A program made the position numbers and the translations under genes. Shown piece after piece: positions 42,161-51,765 of a stretch of 64,000 nucleotides of DNA; position 1 is the stretch's first letter; each line of letters starts with the position of its first letter. A model generated the notes under the pieces. It saw nothing but the letters and a program-made list of their open reading frames with translations, did no database searches and was not told where the DNA came from. The stretch is from Conexibacter stalactiti (GTDB lineage Bacteria; Actinomycetota; Thermoleophilia; Solirubrobacterales; Solirubrobacteraceae): NCBI RefSeq assembly GCF_035967765.1, contig NZ_JAYWIT010000013.1; one strand, written 5' to 3'.

Positions 42161-42586
42161 ATGAGTGACGGAAACGACGGCGTCGTGCGGCTCACGCTGC
42201 AGCTGCGCCTCAACGACTTCGACGTGCTCGGCCACCTCAACCAGGCCGTCTACCACGAGCTGATGGAGCAGGGCCGGATCGCGCTGCTGACCACCCTCGC
42301 CGCCGACTCCAACCGCTATGTGCTCGCGCACGTCGAGCTGGACTACCGCCGCGAGGTGCCCGCGCCGACCCGCGAGGTGATCGTCGAGACCTCCGTCGAG
42401 TCGTTCGGCCGCTCCAGCGTGCGGCTCGCTCAGCGCGTGCTGCGCCCCGACGGCGAGCTGGCCGCCGAGGGCGTCTCGGTGCTGGTCGGCTGGGACCGCG
42501 AGGCGCGCGGCTCGCGACCGCTGGGCGAGGAGGAGAAGCGCTCGCTGGCCGCGCTCGCCGAGCGCGCGGCGGCGACGACGAGCTGA
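42161..42586 (+). CDS. acyl-CoA thioesterase, hotdog (4HBT) fold
   Basis: The 141-aa protein has the 4HBT/YbgC-type hotdog pattern. LRLNDFDVLGHLNQAVYHEL contains the conserved Asp and the Gly-His-Asn box, followed by a long central helix and beta strands (VLAHVELDYRREVPAPTREV). The enzyme should hydrolyse acyl-CoA thioesters in the cytosol. It has its own leaderless promoter and no co-transcribed partner. Confidence 0.9.
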   Translation: MSDGNDGVVRLTLQLRLNDFDVLGHLNQAVYHELMEQGRIALLTTLAADSNRYVLAHVELDYRREVPAPTREVIVETSVESFGRSSVRLAQRVLRPDGELAAEGVSVLVGWDREARGSRPLGEEEKRSLAALAERAAATTS

Positions 42587-42604
42587 GCGGCCGGACGCCG
42601 TGGC

Positions 42605-42799
42605 TCAGGCGCCGTCGTCGCCGGGTGGCGGCGGCTGCACGGCCGGCTCGGCGCCGCTCGGCTTGACCGGTCTCGGATCGACGCGCGCGATCGTCTCGCC
42701 GCCGAGCGACACGGTGACCGAGCCGCCCGTTCTGCTGAGTCTGCGCAGCATCTCGCTGAGCTCGGTTCTGTCGCCGTTGGGCTGATCTCGACGGAGCAT
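42605..42799 (-). CDS. small protein of unknown function
   Basis: The 64-aa protein starts with a charged helix (ELSEMLRRLSRTGGS). A short beta pair follows (SVTVSLGGETIARVDPRPVK) and then a Pro-rich tail. I know no family. The evidence that it is real is a TACGCT (42811-42806) exactly 6 nt before the ATG, the same layout seen for many genes here. It sits in a short gap between the thioesterase gene and the AddA-like gene. Confidence 0.5.
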   Translation of the reverse strand: MLRRDQPNGDRTELSEMLRRLSRTGGSVTVSLGGETIARVDPRPVKPSGAEPAVQPPPPGDDGA

Positions 42800-42838
42800 C
42801 GCTTCAGCGTAGCGAGCCGCGACCGCCGGCTCGGATCC

Positions 42839-45800
42839 TCAGAACAGCTGGCCCTCGCGCGCGGCGCCCTGCGTCATCTCCAACGGCCACGAGCAGAGCG
42901 TGCCGCGGCCGGGGCAGCCGTCGCAGAGACGCGGCCCCGGCTCGGCCGCGACCTCGAACTCGCGGCGCAGCACGGCGTCGGCGCGAGCCCGCAGCTCACC
43001 CTCCAGCGCCGGCGCGTCCTGCGGCCGGAAGATCGCCGCGACCGGCACGTCGGGCCGTTCGAGGAAGCAGTGGACCAGCTCGACCTCGCTGGCGCCGTCG
43101 CGCAGCGCCGCGAGCGCGTAGACGGCCCGCTGGAGACCGTAGGAGCGCGCGACCAGCTCGCTCGGGTCGGCGCCGCCGAGGCGGTCGGACTTCCAGTCGA
43201 CGATCAGCGTCCGTATCCCCTCGCGCGCGATCACGTCGAAGACGCCGACGAGCGGCAGGCCGCCGAAGGCGAACGCGAACGGCTGCTCGCGACGCAGCCC
43301 CTCCGCTCTCGCCAGCCGCTCGCGCAGCGGGCTGGCGAGGAATCTGACGACCAGCGCCCGCAGCTCGTCCAGCTCCCGCGCGCTCGGGTCGACGCCGGCG
43401 CGGACGGCGGCGCGCCGGACCGCTTCGGCGTCGGGCGGCTGCGCGCGCACGAGGTCTATCTGCTCCAGCAGCTGGTGGACGATCGTGCCGCGCGTCGTGC
43501 CGAGCAGGTGGCCGCCGCCGCGCTGCCCCTGCGACGTCTCGAGCGGCGGCAGTCTCAGCACCCGTTCGAGGTAGAAGCGGTAGCCGCACCTGGCGTGCTG
43601 CTCCAGCGCCGTGTAGGAGAGCGTCTGGACCGGAGCGGCGCGCGAAGCGGCGGCGTCGGCGGCGTCAGCCCCGGCATGAGTGCGGATCTCTGCACCAGTG
43701 GGATGCTCGGATCCGCGGTCATCGGCTCCAGCGTCGGCGGTGACGGGCGCGGGCGGGAGGGTCGCGGGGCGCACGATCGCGTAGCCGACGTCGAGGCCGG
43801 GGCCGACCTCGACGACGCCGCTCGGCTCCGCCTCAGGCAACGCCAGTCTCGCGATCTCCGCCACGAACGCCGGGCCGATCCAGGTCAGCGGCGGGCAGCC
43901 CTCTCTCCACGCCGGCCACGGCTCGGTCGCGATTGCGCCGGAGAGGATCAGCTGCTCCCGCGCGCGCGTCATCGCGACGTAGAAGAGCCGCGCCTCCTCG
44001 TCGGCCTCCGCCCGCGCCCGCGCCTCCCCGATCGCCCTGTAGGCGAAGGCCGGCTGCGCTCTGCCGCCGTCGAGCGCGCGCAGCTTCAGGCCGACGCGGC
44101 CGTCTCTGCCGACGCGCACGACGTCGTTGGCCCACGGCGACCCGCGCCCGAGGTCGGCGACGCAGACGACCGGGAACTCCAGCCCTTTCGCGCGGTGGAT
44201 CGTCATCAGCCGCACGGCGTCGAGCGCCTCGCCCTCGACCGGCGCCTCGCTCTCGCGGTCCTGCTCGCGCGAGCCGTCGAGCCCGCCGCCGAGCTGCATC
44301 ACGAGGTCGACGAAGCCGCGCAGGTCGCGACCGTGGTCGGCCTCGTGCTCGCGCGCCAGGCGCATCAGCTTGCGCACGTTCGCCAGCCGCCGCTCGCCGC
44401 CCGGCAGCCGCAGCAGCTCGAGGTCGTACTGCGTCCGCTCCAGCACGCGGTCGAGCAGCGTCTCCAGCGAGTGGCGCGGCGCGGCGGCGCGCTCGGCCGG
44501 CAGCCACGCGCGCAGCGCCTCGATCCGCGAGCGGTCGGCCGGCTCCAGCGCCTCCAGCAGCTGCTCGGAGGAGGCGACGACCCACCATGGGTCGACCTCG
44601 TCGTCGCGGCGCAGCGCGCGGGCGGTCGCGACGACCTGCACGAGCCCGTCGCTGGAGAGCCCGACCAGCGGCGAGGCGAGCAGCGTCTGCAGCGCGACGC
44701 CGTCGCGCGGGTTGGCGAGCACGCCGAGATAGGCGACGAGATCGCGCACCTGCTGCTGCGCCCAGTAGCCGCGACCGCCGATCACGTAGGTCGGCACGCC
44801 GAGGTCTGTCAGCGCGCGCTCGTAGACGGCGAGGTCGCCGGTCGCGCGCAGCAGCAGCACGATCTCGCCGGGGCGGCGGCCGCCGTCGAGCAGCGTCCGC
44901 ACGCGCGCGGCGAGCGCGCGCGCCTCCGCGATCCGCCACAACGGCGCCGGCGCCGCCATCCCCTCCGGAAGCAGGCCGGCGCCGGCCCAGTCGGCTCTCG
45001 GGTCGACGACCAGCAGCTCGACGCGCGGCCCGGCGACCGGCAGCGCATCTTCCTTCTCCGTCCGCCCCGGCACCAGCGGCGTGAAGCTCTCGCCGAAGCG
45101 CGGCGCGAAGGCGACGTTGAGCGTCTCGAGGATCTGCGCGTGGCTGCGGAAGTTGGTCGCCAGCGTCGCGGTGCCGCCGTGCTCGGACAGGGCGCGGCGA
45201 CGGCGCCGGAACAGCTCGACGTCGGCATGGCGGAAGCCGTAGATCGACTGCAGCTCGTCGCCGACGGTGAAGAGCCGCTCGCCGGCGATCCGCTCCAGCA
45301 GCTCCAGCTGCAGCGGGTTGGTGTCCTGGAACTCGTCGACCATCACGTGCACGAACCGTTCGACGTAGCGGGCGCGCATGTCGTCGTGCTCGCGCAGCAG
45401 CCGGTTGGCGCGCAGCTCCAGGTCCTCGAAGTCGACCCCGGAGGCAGCCTGCTTGGCGGCCTCGTAGCGCGCGCCGAAGTCGCGCAGCAGCGCGTCGAGC
45501 AGCGCGTGCACGGCGAGCCCGTGCGCGTCGGCGCAGGCATCGGCGTAGCTGCCGAGCGCGTCGCGGTAGCCCTCGCAGCCGGGGCCGGCGAGCGCTCTGC
45601 CGTTTCTCGGCAGCGCCAGCCTCAGCACCTCGTTCGGCATCGGCGGCGGCGCCTGCGCCCCGGCCGCCGCGAGCCGCTCCAGCAGCAGCCCGCACTCGGC
45701 CAGCGCCAGCCGTGCGCGGTCGACCGTTCTGCCGTCTCTGGCGAGCGCGACCTCGCCGTCGGCTTGCATGCGCGCGATCGCAAGCGACGCGCGCGCCGGC

Positions 45801-46363
45801 TCCAGCGGTGCCGGCCGCGGCTCGGGCAGCGCCGGGCGCTCCTCGCCGCGGCTGCGCAGCTCGCCGTAGAGCGACATGATCGCCTCGCGCAGATCGCCGG
45901 GGCGGTAGGCGGCGATCAGGTCGAGCGCGGCGTCGCCGTGGTCGTCAGCGAGGCGGTCGAGCGCGGCGTCGAAGGCGCCGGCCGCGAGCGCTCTGGAGGC
46001 GTTCTCGTCGAGCACGGCGAAGCGCGGGTCGATCCCGGCGGCGAGCGGGTGGGTGCGCAGCAGGCGCGCGCAGAAGCCGTGGATCGTCGAGACCCAGGCG
46101 CCCTCGGTCTGACGGGCGCGCTCGGGATCGCCGAGCGCCTCGAAGCGGCCGCGCACGCGCGCCTTCAGCTCGGCGGCCGCCTTCTCGGTGAAGGTGATCG
46201 CGAGGATCCGCGCGACGTCGACCTCGTCCTCACGGACGGCGCGCACGAACCGCTCCGCCATCACCGAGGTCTTGCCGGAGCCAGCGTTGGCGGTCAGCAG
46301 CAGCCCGCCGCGATGGTCGATCGCCGCCTGCTGCTCTGTGGTGAACGGAACCGACGCGCTCAT
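42839..46363 (-). CDS. AddA-like UvrD-family helicase-nuclease
   Basis: The 1174-aa SF1A helicase is fused to a RecB-type nuclease. Walker A is TANAGSGKT (residues 24-32), the Q motif is FTTEQQAAI, and Walker B is VMVDEFQDTNPLQLEL. Motif IV-VI features include YGFRHADVELF, TIHRAKGLEFPVV and LFYVAMTRAREQL. The C-terminal PD-(D/E)XK nuclease has RTLIVDWKSDR. Cysteines at HARCGYRF and LCDGCPGRGTLC fit the AddB-type Fe-S nuclease cage. The start overlaps the AddB-like stop by ATGA. The pair processes double-strand breaks for recombination. Confidence 0.9.
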   Translation of the reverse strand: MSASVPFTTEQQAAIDHRGGLLLTANAGSGKTSVMAERFVRAVREDEVDVARILAITFTEKAAAELKARVRGRFEALGDPERARQTEGAWVSTIHGFCARLLRTHPLAAGIDPRFAVLDENASRALAAGAFDAALDRLADDHGDAALDLIAAYRPGDLREAIMSLYGELRSRGEERPALPEPRPAPLEPARASLAIARMQADGEVALARDGRTVDRARLALAECGLLLERLAAAGAQAPPPMPNEVLRLALPRNGRALAGPGCEGYRDALGSYADACADAHGLAVHALLDALLRDFGARYEAAKQAASGVDFEDLELRANRLLREHDDMRARYVERFVHVMVDEFQDTNPLQLELLERIAGERLFTVGDELQSIYGFRHADVELFRRRRRALSEHGGTATLATNFRSHAQILETLNVAFAPRFGESFTPLVPGRTEKEDALPVAGPRVELLVVDPRADWAGAGLLPEGMAAPAPLWRIAEARALAARVRTLLDGGRRPGEIVLLLRATGDLAVYERALTDLGVPTYVIGGRGYWAQQQVRDLVAYLGVLANPRDGVALQTLLASPLVGLSSDGLVQVVATARALRRDDEVDPWWVVASSEQLLEALEPADRSRIEALRAWLPAERAAAPRHSLETLLDRVLERTQYDLELLRLPGGERRLANVRKLMRLAREHEADHGRDLRGFVDLVMQLGGGLDGSREQDRESEAPVEGEALDAVRLMTIHRAKGLEFPVVCVADLGRGSPWANDVVRVGRDGRVGLKLRALDGGRAQPAFAYRAIGEARARAEADEEARLFYVAMTRAREQLILSGAIATEPWPAWREGCPPLTWIGPAFVAEIARLALPEAEPSGVVEVGPGLDVGYAIVRPATLPPAPVTADAGADDRGSEHPTGAEIRTHAGADAADAAASRAAPVQTLSYTALEQHARCGYRFYLERVLRLPPLETSQGQRGGGHLLGTTRGTIVHQLLEQIDLVRAQPPDAEAVRRAAVRAGVDPSARELDELRALVVRFLASPLRERLARAEGLRREQPFAFAFGGLPLVGVFDVIAREGIRTLIVDWKSDRLGGADPSELVARSYGLQRAVYALAALRDGASEVELVHCFLERPDVPVAAIFRPQDAPALEGELRARADAVLRREFEVAAEPGPRLCDGCPGRGTLCSWPLEMTQGAAREGQLF

Positions 46364-49317
46364 TGATCGACGACTCGGCAGATGCCGGGGTAGGCGCAGC
46401 CGTCGCGGCCGCAGGTGTCCGGCGAGGGCTCGAGGAGACCGGCGCGCAGCCGCGCGGCGAGCTGGCAGGCGCGCTCGGCGGCGGCCGCCAGCTCCTCCTC
46501 CAGCTCCTCCTCGCTGCGGCGGTCGGTTCTGTAGAGGCCGCTGCCGGCGTTGACGTCGGCGCGCACGAGGCCGCGCGGGCGCAGCTCCTCACCGCGCAGC
46601 GGCTGGTAGACGCCGCCGGCCGGCTCGCGTCTGAGCAGCTCGCGCACGACGACCATGTAGAGCGCGACCTGAAGCTGGTCCTCCGCTCTCCAGTTGGCGA
46701 CCGCCCAGCCTCTGCCGGGCCGGCCGCTCTTGTAGTCGCGCACGAGCGCACGGCCGGCGAGGTCAAGGTCGACGCGGTCGATCACGCCGCGCAGGCGCAG
46801 CGGCTCGGCCTCCGGGGCGCCGGGCGCCGCGGGCCCGTCCGCCGCCGCCCGCAGCTCCAGCGCCGGCAGGCCGTCCTCTGCGCCCATCCCGAACTGCAGC
46901 TCCAGCTCGGCCGGCTTGAAGGCGCCGCCGGCCTCCGCCTCGTGGCGCAGCAGCCGCAGCACGTCGGCGACGATCTCGTGCGCAGCGGCCGCCTGCGCCG
47001 CCGCGCCGCGGCCCAGCACCCATCTCGGCGACTCGATCGCGACCGCCGCGCGCACGACCGCCTCGACCTCGTCGAAGCGGTCCAGCGGCAACGGCCAGTC
47101 GAGCTGCGCCAGCGACCGCTCCAGCACGGCGTGGATGCAGCTGCCGCGCGTCATCGCCTCCGGATCGGGCTCGAAGCGCGCCGGCTGCAGCTCGCTCTCG
47201 ACGAACCAGCGCACCGGGCAGCGGGCGTACTTCTCCAGCGCCCCGGCTGAGAGCACCTCGCGCTGGCGCAGTCGCGCGGTCGCGGCCGCGCTCAGCGACG
47301 CGATCGGGCGCGGCTCGACGCGCGGCGCCGCGAGCGCCTCGGCCCGCAGCCGCTCGGCCTCGGTCGGCGCCTGCGCCAGCGGCCAGGTGACGGCCGACAG
47401 CGGCCGGTGGCGCTCCGGCAGCCCCGGCAGCACCGCGCGCACGTCGTCGACGAAGAACGACGGCAGCGCCGGGTTGCCGTCCTCGTCGGCGTCGCGCGTG
47501 CTCAGCAGCAGCCGTCGCCGCGGCCGCGAGACGGTCGCGTAGAAGAGGTAGCGCTCGTCGGCGAGCGCGTCCTCACGCGGCGCCAGCCGCAGCCCCGCGA
47601 CGGTGTTCAGCTCCCGGCGCACGTCGTCGGAGAGGAACGGCTCCGGATGCGCCGGGCGCGGGAACTCGCCCTCCTGCAGGCCGCAGACGATCACGGTGTC
47701 GAAGCGGCGGGCGCGGATCCCGAGCGGATCGGAGACGAGCACCGCCCCCGCCCGCGGCGGCTCGCCGAGCGACACCTCCAGCTCCCCCAGCGCCGCCAGC
47801 AGCGGCTCGGGACCGAGCAGCTCGGCGGCACGGCGCGGCTCGGCGGCGGCCAGCTCGCCCAGCTCCTCCAGCGCTCTCAGCAGCGCCGCGAGCGCGCGCG
47901 CGTCGGCCTCCTCGGAGGGGTCGAGCACGTGCGCCGCGCCCCTGTGCGGCGCGACGAACAGCGCCCGCGCCTCACGCGCGAGCGCGCCCAGCAGCGCTGC
48001 CGGGCCGTCGGCGGCCGCGCCGCGCAGGCGGTCGAGCTCGCGCAGCGGCCAGCCGCCGGGCGCCTCCTCCCATGCCGCGCGCGCGCCGTCGAGCCGCACG
48101 ATCGCGTGGCGGCGGACGGTCAGCTCCAGGCGGTCGGCCAGCTCCAGCCGGTTGAGCCGGCCGGGCGTGCGCAGGTAGGCGAGCAGATCGGCGGGGCGCG
48201 CCTCATCCGGCAGCAGCGCGCAGCGCGCCAGCGCCAGCAGGCCACGGCCAAGCGCGGTGTGCGACAGCGGCACTCTCCAGTCGAGCGCATGCGGGATCCC
48301 GTAGGCGCCGAAGACCTGCTCCAGCAGCGAGGCGGTGCGCGCCGGCGTCCGCAGCACGACCGCGATCTCGTCGCCGGGCACGCCGGCGCCGAGCAGTCTC
48401 AGCACCTCGGCGGCGACCAGCTCGGCCTCGGCGCGCTCGCCGCCGGCGACCAGCAGCGCGGCGGCGTCGCCGGGCTCGGCGGTGAAGGCGGCCGGCTCGA
48501 AGAGGCCCCGTTCGAGCGCGTGCAGCGGGCCACGCGAGGCGTCGTCGTACCAGTCGTCCAGCGGCGGCATCCGCTCGACCTCGTCGGCGATCTGCGCCAG
48601 CTCCTCTGCGAATCTGGCGCGGCTGGCGAAGGCGTTGCGGCCGGGCTCGAAGGTCAGCGAGACGAGCACGTCGGCGCCGACGACCTTGCCGAGCGTCTCG
48701 ATCGCGTCCAGCTCGATCCGCGTGAAGTCATCGAAGCCGTAGAAGACGACCGGCGTCTCCCCCCATGCCGACGGCCGCGCGCGCAGCGCGTCGAGCGCGC
48801 GCCAGGCGAAGAGGTCGCCGTCGACCCGCTGCAGCCGCTCCAGCCCTCGCGCGAAGCGGTCGTAGATCGCCGCGACCTCGTGCAGCGTCGCGGGCGCCTC
48901 CGGCAGCGCCCGCACGGCGGCGGTCAGCCGCTGCGGTGTCAGCAGCGAGCGCTCCATCTCGGCGGTGAAGGCGCCGGCGGCGTGCAGGAAGCCGCGCGTG
49001 CCGGCGATCGGCGCCAGCGCCTCCAGCGGCGCCTGCGCGATCGCGTCGGCGACGAGCCGCTCGCGCTGCAGCGGCGTGACCACGCGCGCGGCGTAGCCGG
49101 CGCGGCGCGCCAGCTCGCGCACGAGCGCGGGGAAGGTGACGACGTGGCCGCCGCGGCGCACCGCGATCCCCTCGGCCAGCTCGGCCTCGAAGTAGGCGAC
49201 GTCGGCGGCGTTCGGCACGACCAGCCATGGGTCGCGCCGCAGCCGCCCGCGGAAGGCGCCGAGCGCGGCGCCCGCCTTCGCGGCGTTCGCCGGCCCTGTG
49301 ATCAGCTTGAGAGGCAT
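46360..49317 (-). CDS. AddB-like nuclease / inactivated helicase subunit
   Basis: The 985-aa protein resembles AddB. It has a helicase-like N-terminus with a degenerate Walker A (TGPANAAKAGAA, with the Ser/Thr after Lys lost), as expected for a non-ATPase partner. The middle shows VIVCGLQEGEFPRP and YLFYATVSRPRRRLLLST. The C-terminal nuclease has GVIDRVDLDLAGRALVRDYK. Fe-S cysteines are at KYARCPVRWF and near the end at CGRDGCAYPGIC. It is the first gene of the AddB-AddA pair. The ATG lies 19 bp from a repeated region (49324-49443). Confidence 0.87.
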   Translation of the reverse strand: MPLKLITGPANAAKAGAALGAFRGRLRRDPWLVVPNAADVAYFEAELAEGIAVRRGGHVVTFPALVRELARRAGYAARVVTPLQRERLVADAIAQAPLEALAPIAGTRGFLHAAGAFTAEMERSLLTPQRLTAAVRALPEAPATLHEVAAIYDRFARGLERLQRVDGDLFAWRALDALRARPSAWGETPVVFYGFDDFTRIELDAIETLGKVVGADVLVSLTFEPGRNAFASRARFAEELAQIADEVERMPPLDDWYDDASRGPLHALERGLFEPAAFTAEPGDAAALLVAGGERAEAELVAAEVLRLLGAGVPGDEIAVVLRTPARTASLLEQVFGAYGIPHALDWRVPLSHTALGRGLLALARCALLPDEARPADLLAYLRTPGRLNRLELADRLELTVRRHAIVRLDGARAAWEEAPGGWPLRELDRLRGAAADGPAALLGALAREARALFVAPHRGAAHVLDPSEEADARALAALLRALEELGELAAAEPRRAAELLGPEPLLAALGELEVSLGEPPRAGAVLVSDPLGIRARRFDTVIVCGLQEGEFPRPAHPEPFLSDDVRRELNTVAGLRLAPREDALADERYLFYATVSRPRRRLLLSTRDADEDGNPALPSFFVDDVRAVLPGLPERHRPLSAVTWPLAQAPTEAERLRAEALAAPRVEPRPIASLSAAATARLRQREVLSAGALEKYARCPVRWFVESELQPARFEPDPEAMTRGSCIHAVLERSLAQLDWPLPLDRFDEVEAVVRAAVAIESPRWVLGRGAAAQAAAAHEIVADVLRLLRHEAEAGGAFKPAELELQFGMGAEDGLPALELRAAADGPAAPGAPEAEPLRLRGVIDRVDLDLAGRALVRDYKSGRPGRGWAVANWRAEDQLQVALYMVVVRELLRREPAGGVYQPLRGEELRPRGLVRADVNAGSGLYRTDRRSEEELEEELAAAAERACQLAARLRAGLLEPSPDTCGRDGCAYPGICRVVDQ

Positions 49318-49323
49318 TCAAAA

Positions 49324-49443
49324 GACATCGTGCCGGGCGCGCCCGACATCACCGCGAGTTCCCGCCAGCGCCTCGCTCCTTCAGCGTGACGCCGTGGAAC
49401 TCGCAGTGCGGAGCACGACATCGTCGCGGGCGCACCCGACGAC
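49324..49443. repeat. nested direct and inverted repeats upstream of the AddB-like gene
   Basis: Two 27-bp direct copies (49324-49350 and 49417-49443, 22 of 27 identical) bracket an inverted repeat GCGAGTTCC (49354-49362) / GGAACTCGC (49396-49404). The whole lies in the 135-bp gap between topB and the AddB-like gene. It may be a small palindromic element or a regulatory hairpin. Confidence 0.6.
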
Positions 49444-49452
49444 GTGATGCGC

Positions 49453-51717
49453 CTAGGCGACGGCGGCCTTGTCTTCGGCGGGCTCTCTCGCGACGGCTCT
49501 GGTCGTCGCGCCCTCTTCGCCGGCTCCCTCGGCCTCCGGCGGTCTGGCGCCCTCGCGCGCCCACGGCTCATCGAACTCGACGCGCCATCTGCCCTCGGGC
49601 GTCTGCATCAACGCCAGGCGCGAGCGGAACGATCTGCCGGCGCGGCTTCTGAAGCCGGTGACGGGCTTCTCGGTTCTGCCGGTGCGGATCAGCTCTCTCG
49701 CGATCGCGCCGGGGAGCGTCTTGCCGGCCTTCGCCTTCCAGATCACGAAGCCGCAGCCGGGATCCTCGCGCGCCCAGCAGGAGTAGCCCTTGCGGTTCTC
49801 CATGATGTCGTGGCCGCAGACGGGACAGGGACCGAGGTTGGCGCGCGGGATCCGCACGTCTCTGAGCTTCGCGTCGAGCTCCTCGATCGTCCCCTCGGCG
49901 AACTTGACGATGTCGCCCATGAACGCTCTGCGCGAGTCGGTCCCCTGCTCGATCTTCGCGAGCCGGTGCTCCCAGTCGCCGGTCAGCGACGGCGAGGTCA
50001 GCGGGTGGCCGTCGAGCAGTCTGATGACGTTGAGGCCCTTCTCGGTCACGACCAGGGCGCGGCCGTCGCGCTCGATGTAGCCGACCTGCAGCAGGCGCTC
50101 GATGATCGCGGCGCGGGTCGCCGGCGTGCCGATGCCGGAGTCCTTCATCGCCTCGCGCAGCTCCTCGTCGTCGACGAGTCTGCCGGCGGTCTCCATCGCG
50201 GCCAGCAGCGAGCCCTCGGAGTAGCGCCGCGGCGGTCTCGTCTCCTTCTGCTCGGAGCGGATCTCGCGCGTCGCCACGTCCTCACCCTGCTCGAGCTTCG
50301 GCAGCTGCTGCTCGCGGCCCTCGTCCTCCTCGCCCTCTCTCGGCTCGGCGTCGGCCGACTCGCCGTACACGCCGCGCCAGCCGGGCACGAGCATCACCTT
50401 GCCGCGTGTGCGGAAGACGTGGCCGGCGACCTCGGTCTCGACGGAGGTGTTCTCGAACTCGGCGTCAGGGTGGAAGACGGCGAGGAAGCGACGTGCGACG
50501 AGGTCGTAGATGCGGCGGTCGTCGTCGCCCATTCTGTCGACCGGGTGGGGCGCTCTCGTCGGGATGATCGCGTGGTGGTCGGTGACTCTGGCGTCGTTGA
50601 CGACGCGCGCCAGCGGCAGCACGTCGAGCCCGAGCACGTATCTGGCCCCGGCGGCGTACTCGCTGCGCTGGCCGACGATCTCTGCGATCGGCTTGATCTC
50701 CGGGACCATGTCGGTCGGCAGGTAGCGCGAGGCGGTACGCGGATAGGTGAGCGCCTTGTGCTCCTCGTAGAGCCGCTGGGCGGCGCCGAGCGTCCGTCTG
50801 GCGGAGAAGCCGAAGCGCGAGTTGGCCTCGCGCTGGAGCGAGGTCAGGTCGAACAGCAGCGGGACGCGCTCTCTGCGCTTTCTCTTCTCCAGCTTGGAGA
50901 TGACACCGTCGGTGCCACGGCATGCCTCGACGACGGCGGCCGCGAACTCGGCCGAGCCGATCCGCGGCCCTCTGCCGTCGCCGCTGCCGGCGGCGACGTG
51001 GAAGCGGCCGTCGTAGACGCGCTCCCCGTCGGCCGCGAAGGTCGCGTCGACGGTCCAGTACGGCTCCGGTCTGAAGGCGCGGATCTCCTCCTCGCGGCGA
51101 GCGAGGATCGCCAGCGTCGGCGTCTGCACACGGCCGAGCGAGACGGCGCCATCGAAGGAGGAGCGCAGGCGGATCGTCGCCGCGCGCGTCGAGTTCATGC
51201 CGACGATCCAGTCGGCTTCCGAGCGCGAGCGCGCCGCGTCCTCGAGCGAGCGCATCTCGCTGCCGTCGCGCAGCTGACCGAAGGCGTTTCTGATCGCCGT
51301 CTGCGTCATCGAGGAGAGCCACAGGCGCTGCACGGGCAGTCTCGAGCCGGCCTTCTCGTACAGGTAGGCGAAGATCAGCTCGCCCTCGCGGCCGGCGTCG
51401 CAGGCGTTGATGACCAGTTCGACGTCGTCGCGGCCGAGCTGGCGCTTGACGACGTTCATCTGTCTTCTGGAGCGCTCGTCGCGCACGACCAGTCTGAACT
51501 TCTCCGGCACGATCGGCAGATCGGCCATCCGCCATCTCTTGAACTTGTCGTCGTACTCGTCGGGCTCGGCGAGCTGGACGAGGTGGCCGACCGCCCACGT
51601 GAGGATGTGGTCGGGGCCTTCGAGGTAGCCCTCGCCTCTTCTGAACGGGCCGGGCAGGACTCTGGAGAGGTCTCTGCCGACGGAGGGCTTCTCGGCGATG
51701 ACGAGCGTCTTCGACAT
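49453..51717 (-). CDS. topB: DNA topoisomerase III
   Basis: This type IA topoisomerase relaxes or decatenates DNA through a 5'-phosphotyrosine. The 754-aa protein opens with KTLVIAEKPSVGRDLSRVL. The Toprim motif is DAGREGELIF. The catalytic Tyr is in KALTYPRTASRYL (near residue 326). A zinc-ribbon-like C-terminus (CPVCGHDIMENR then CWAREDPGCGFVIW) and an acidic Ala/Glu tail follow. TACGCT (51731-51726) is 8 nt before the ATG. It lies upstream of the AddB-AddA genes with the repeated region between. Confidence 0.94.
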   Translation of the reverse strand: MSKTLVIAEKPSVGRDLSRVLPGPFRRGEGYLEGPDHILTWAVGHLVQLAEPDEYDDKFKRWRMADLPIVPEKFRLVVRDERSRRQMNVVKRQLGRDDVELVINACDAGREGELIFAYLYEKAGSRLPVQRLWLSSMTQTAIRNAFGQLRDGSEMRSLEDAARSRSEADWIVGMNSTRAATIRLRSSFDGAVSLGRVQTPTLAILARREEEIRAFRPEPYWTVDATFAADGERVYDGRFHVAAGSGDGRGPRIGSAEFAAAVVEACRGTDGVISKLEKRKRRERVPLLFDLTSLQREANSRFGFSARRTLGAAQRLYEEHKALTYPRTASRYLPTDMVPEIKPIAEIVGQRSEYAAGARYVLGLDVLPLARVVNDARVTDHHAIIPTRAPHPVDRMGDDDRRIYDLVARRFLAVFHPDAEFENTSVETEVAGHVFRTRGKVMLVPGWRGVYGESADAEPREGEEDEGREQQLPKLEQGEDVATREIRSEQKETRPPRRYSEGSLLAAMETAGRLVDDEELREAMKDSGIGTPATRAAIIERLLQVGYIERDGRALVVTEKGLNVIRLLDGHPLTSPSLTGDWEHRLAKIEQGTDSRRAFMGDIVKFAEGTIEELDAKLRDVRIPRANLGPCPVCGHDIMENRKGYSCWAREDPGCGFVIWKAKAGKTLPGAIARELIRTGRTEKPVTGFRSRAGRSFRSRLALMQTPEGRWRVEFDEPWAREGARPPEAEGAGEEGATTRAVAREPAEDKAAVA

Positions 51718-51765
51718 GGGCCGGGAGCGTAGCGCCCTCGGCAGCGGCCCGCGCTCAGCGTCGGA

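Noticed and set aside
49302..49571. A short minus-strand protein in the repeat region upstream of the AddB-like gene.
   Set aside because: It has no convincing ribosome site and is Arg-rich; the repeats explain the open frame.
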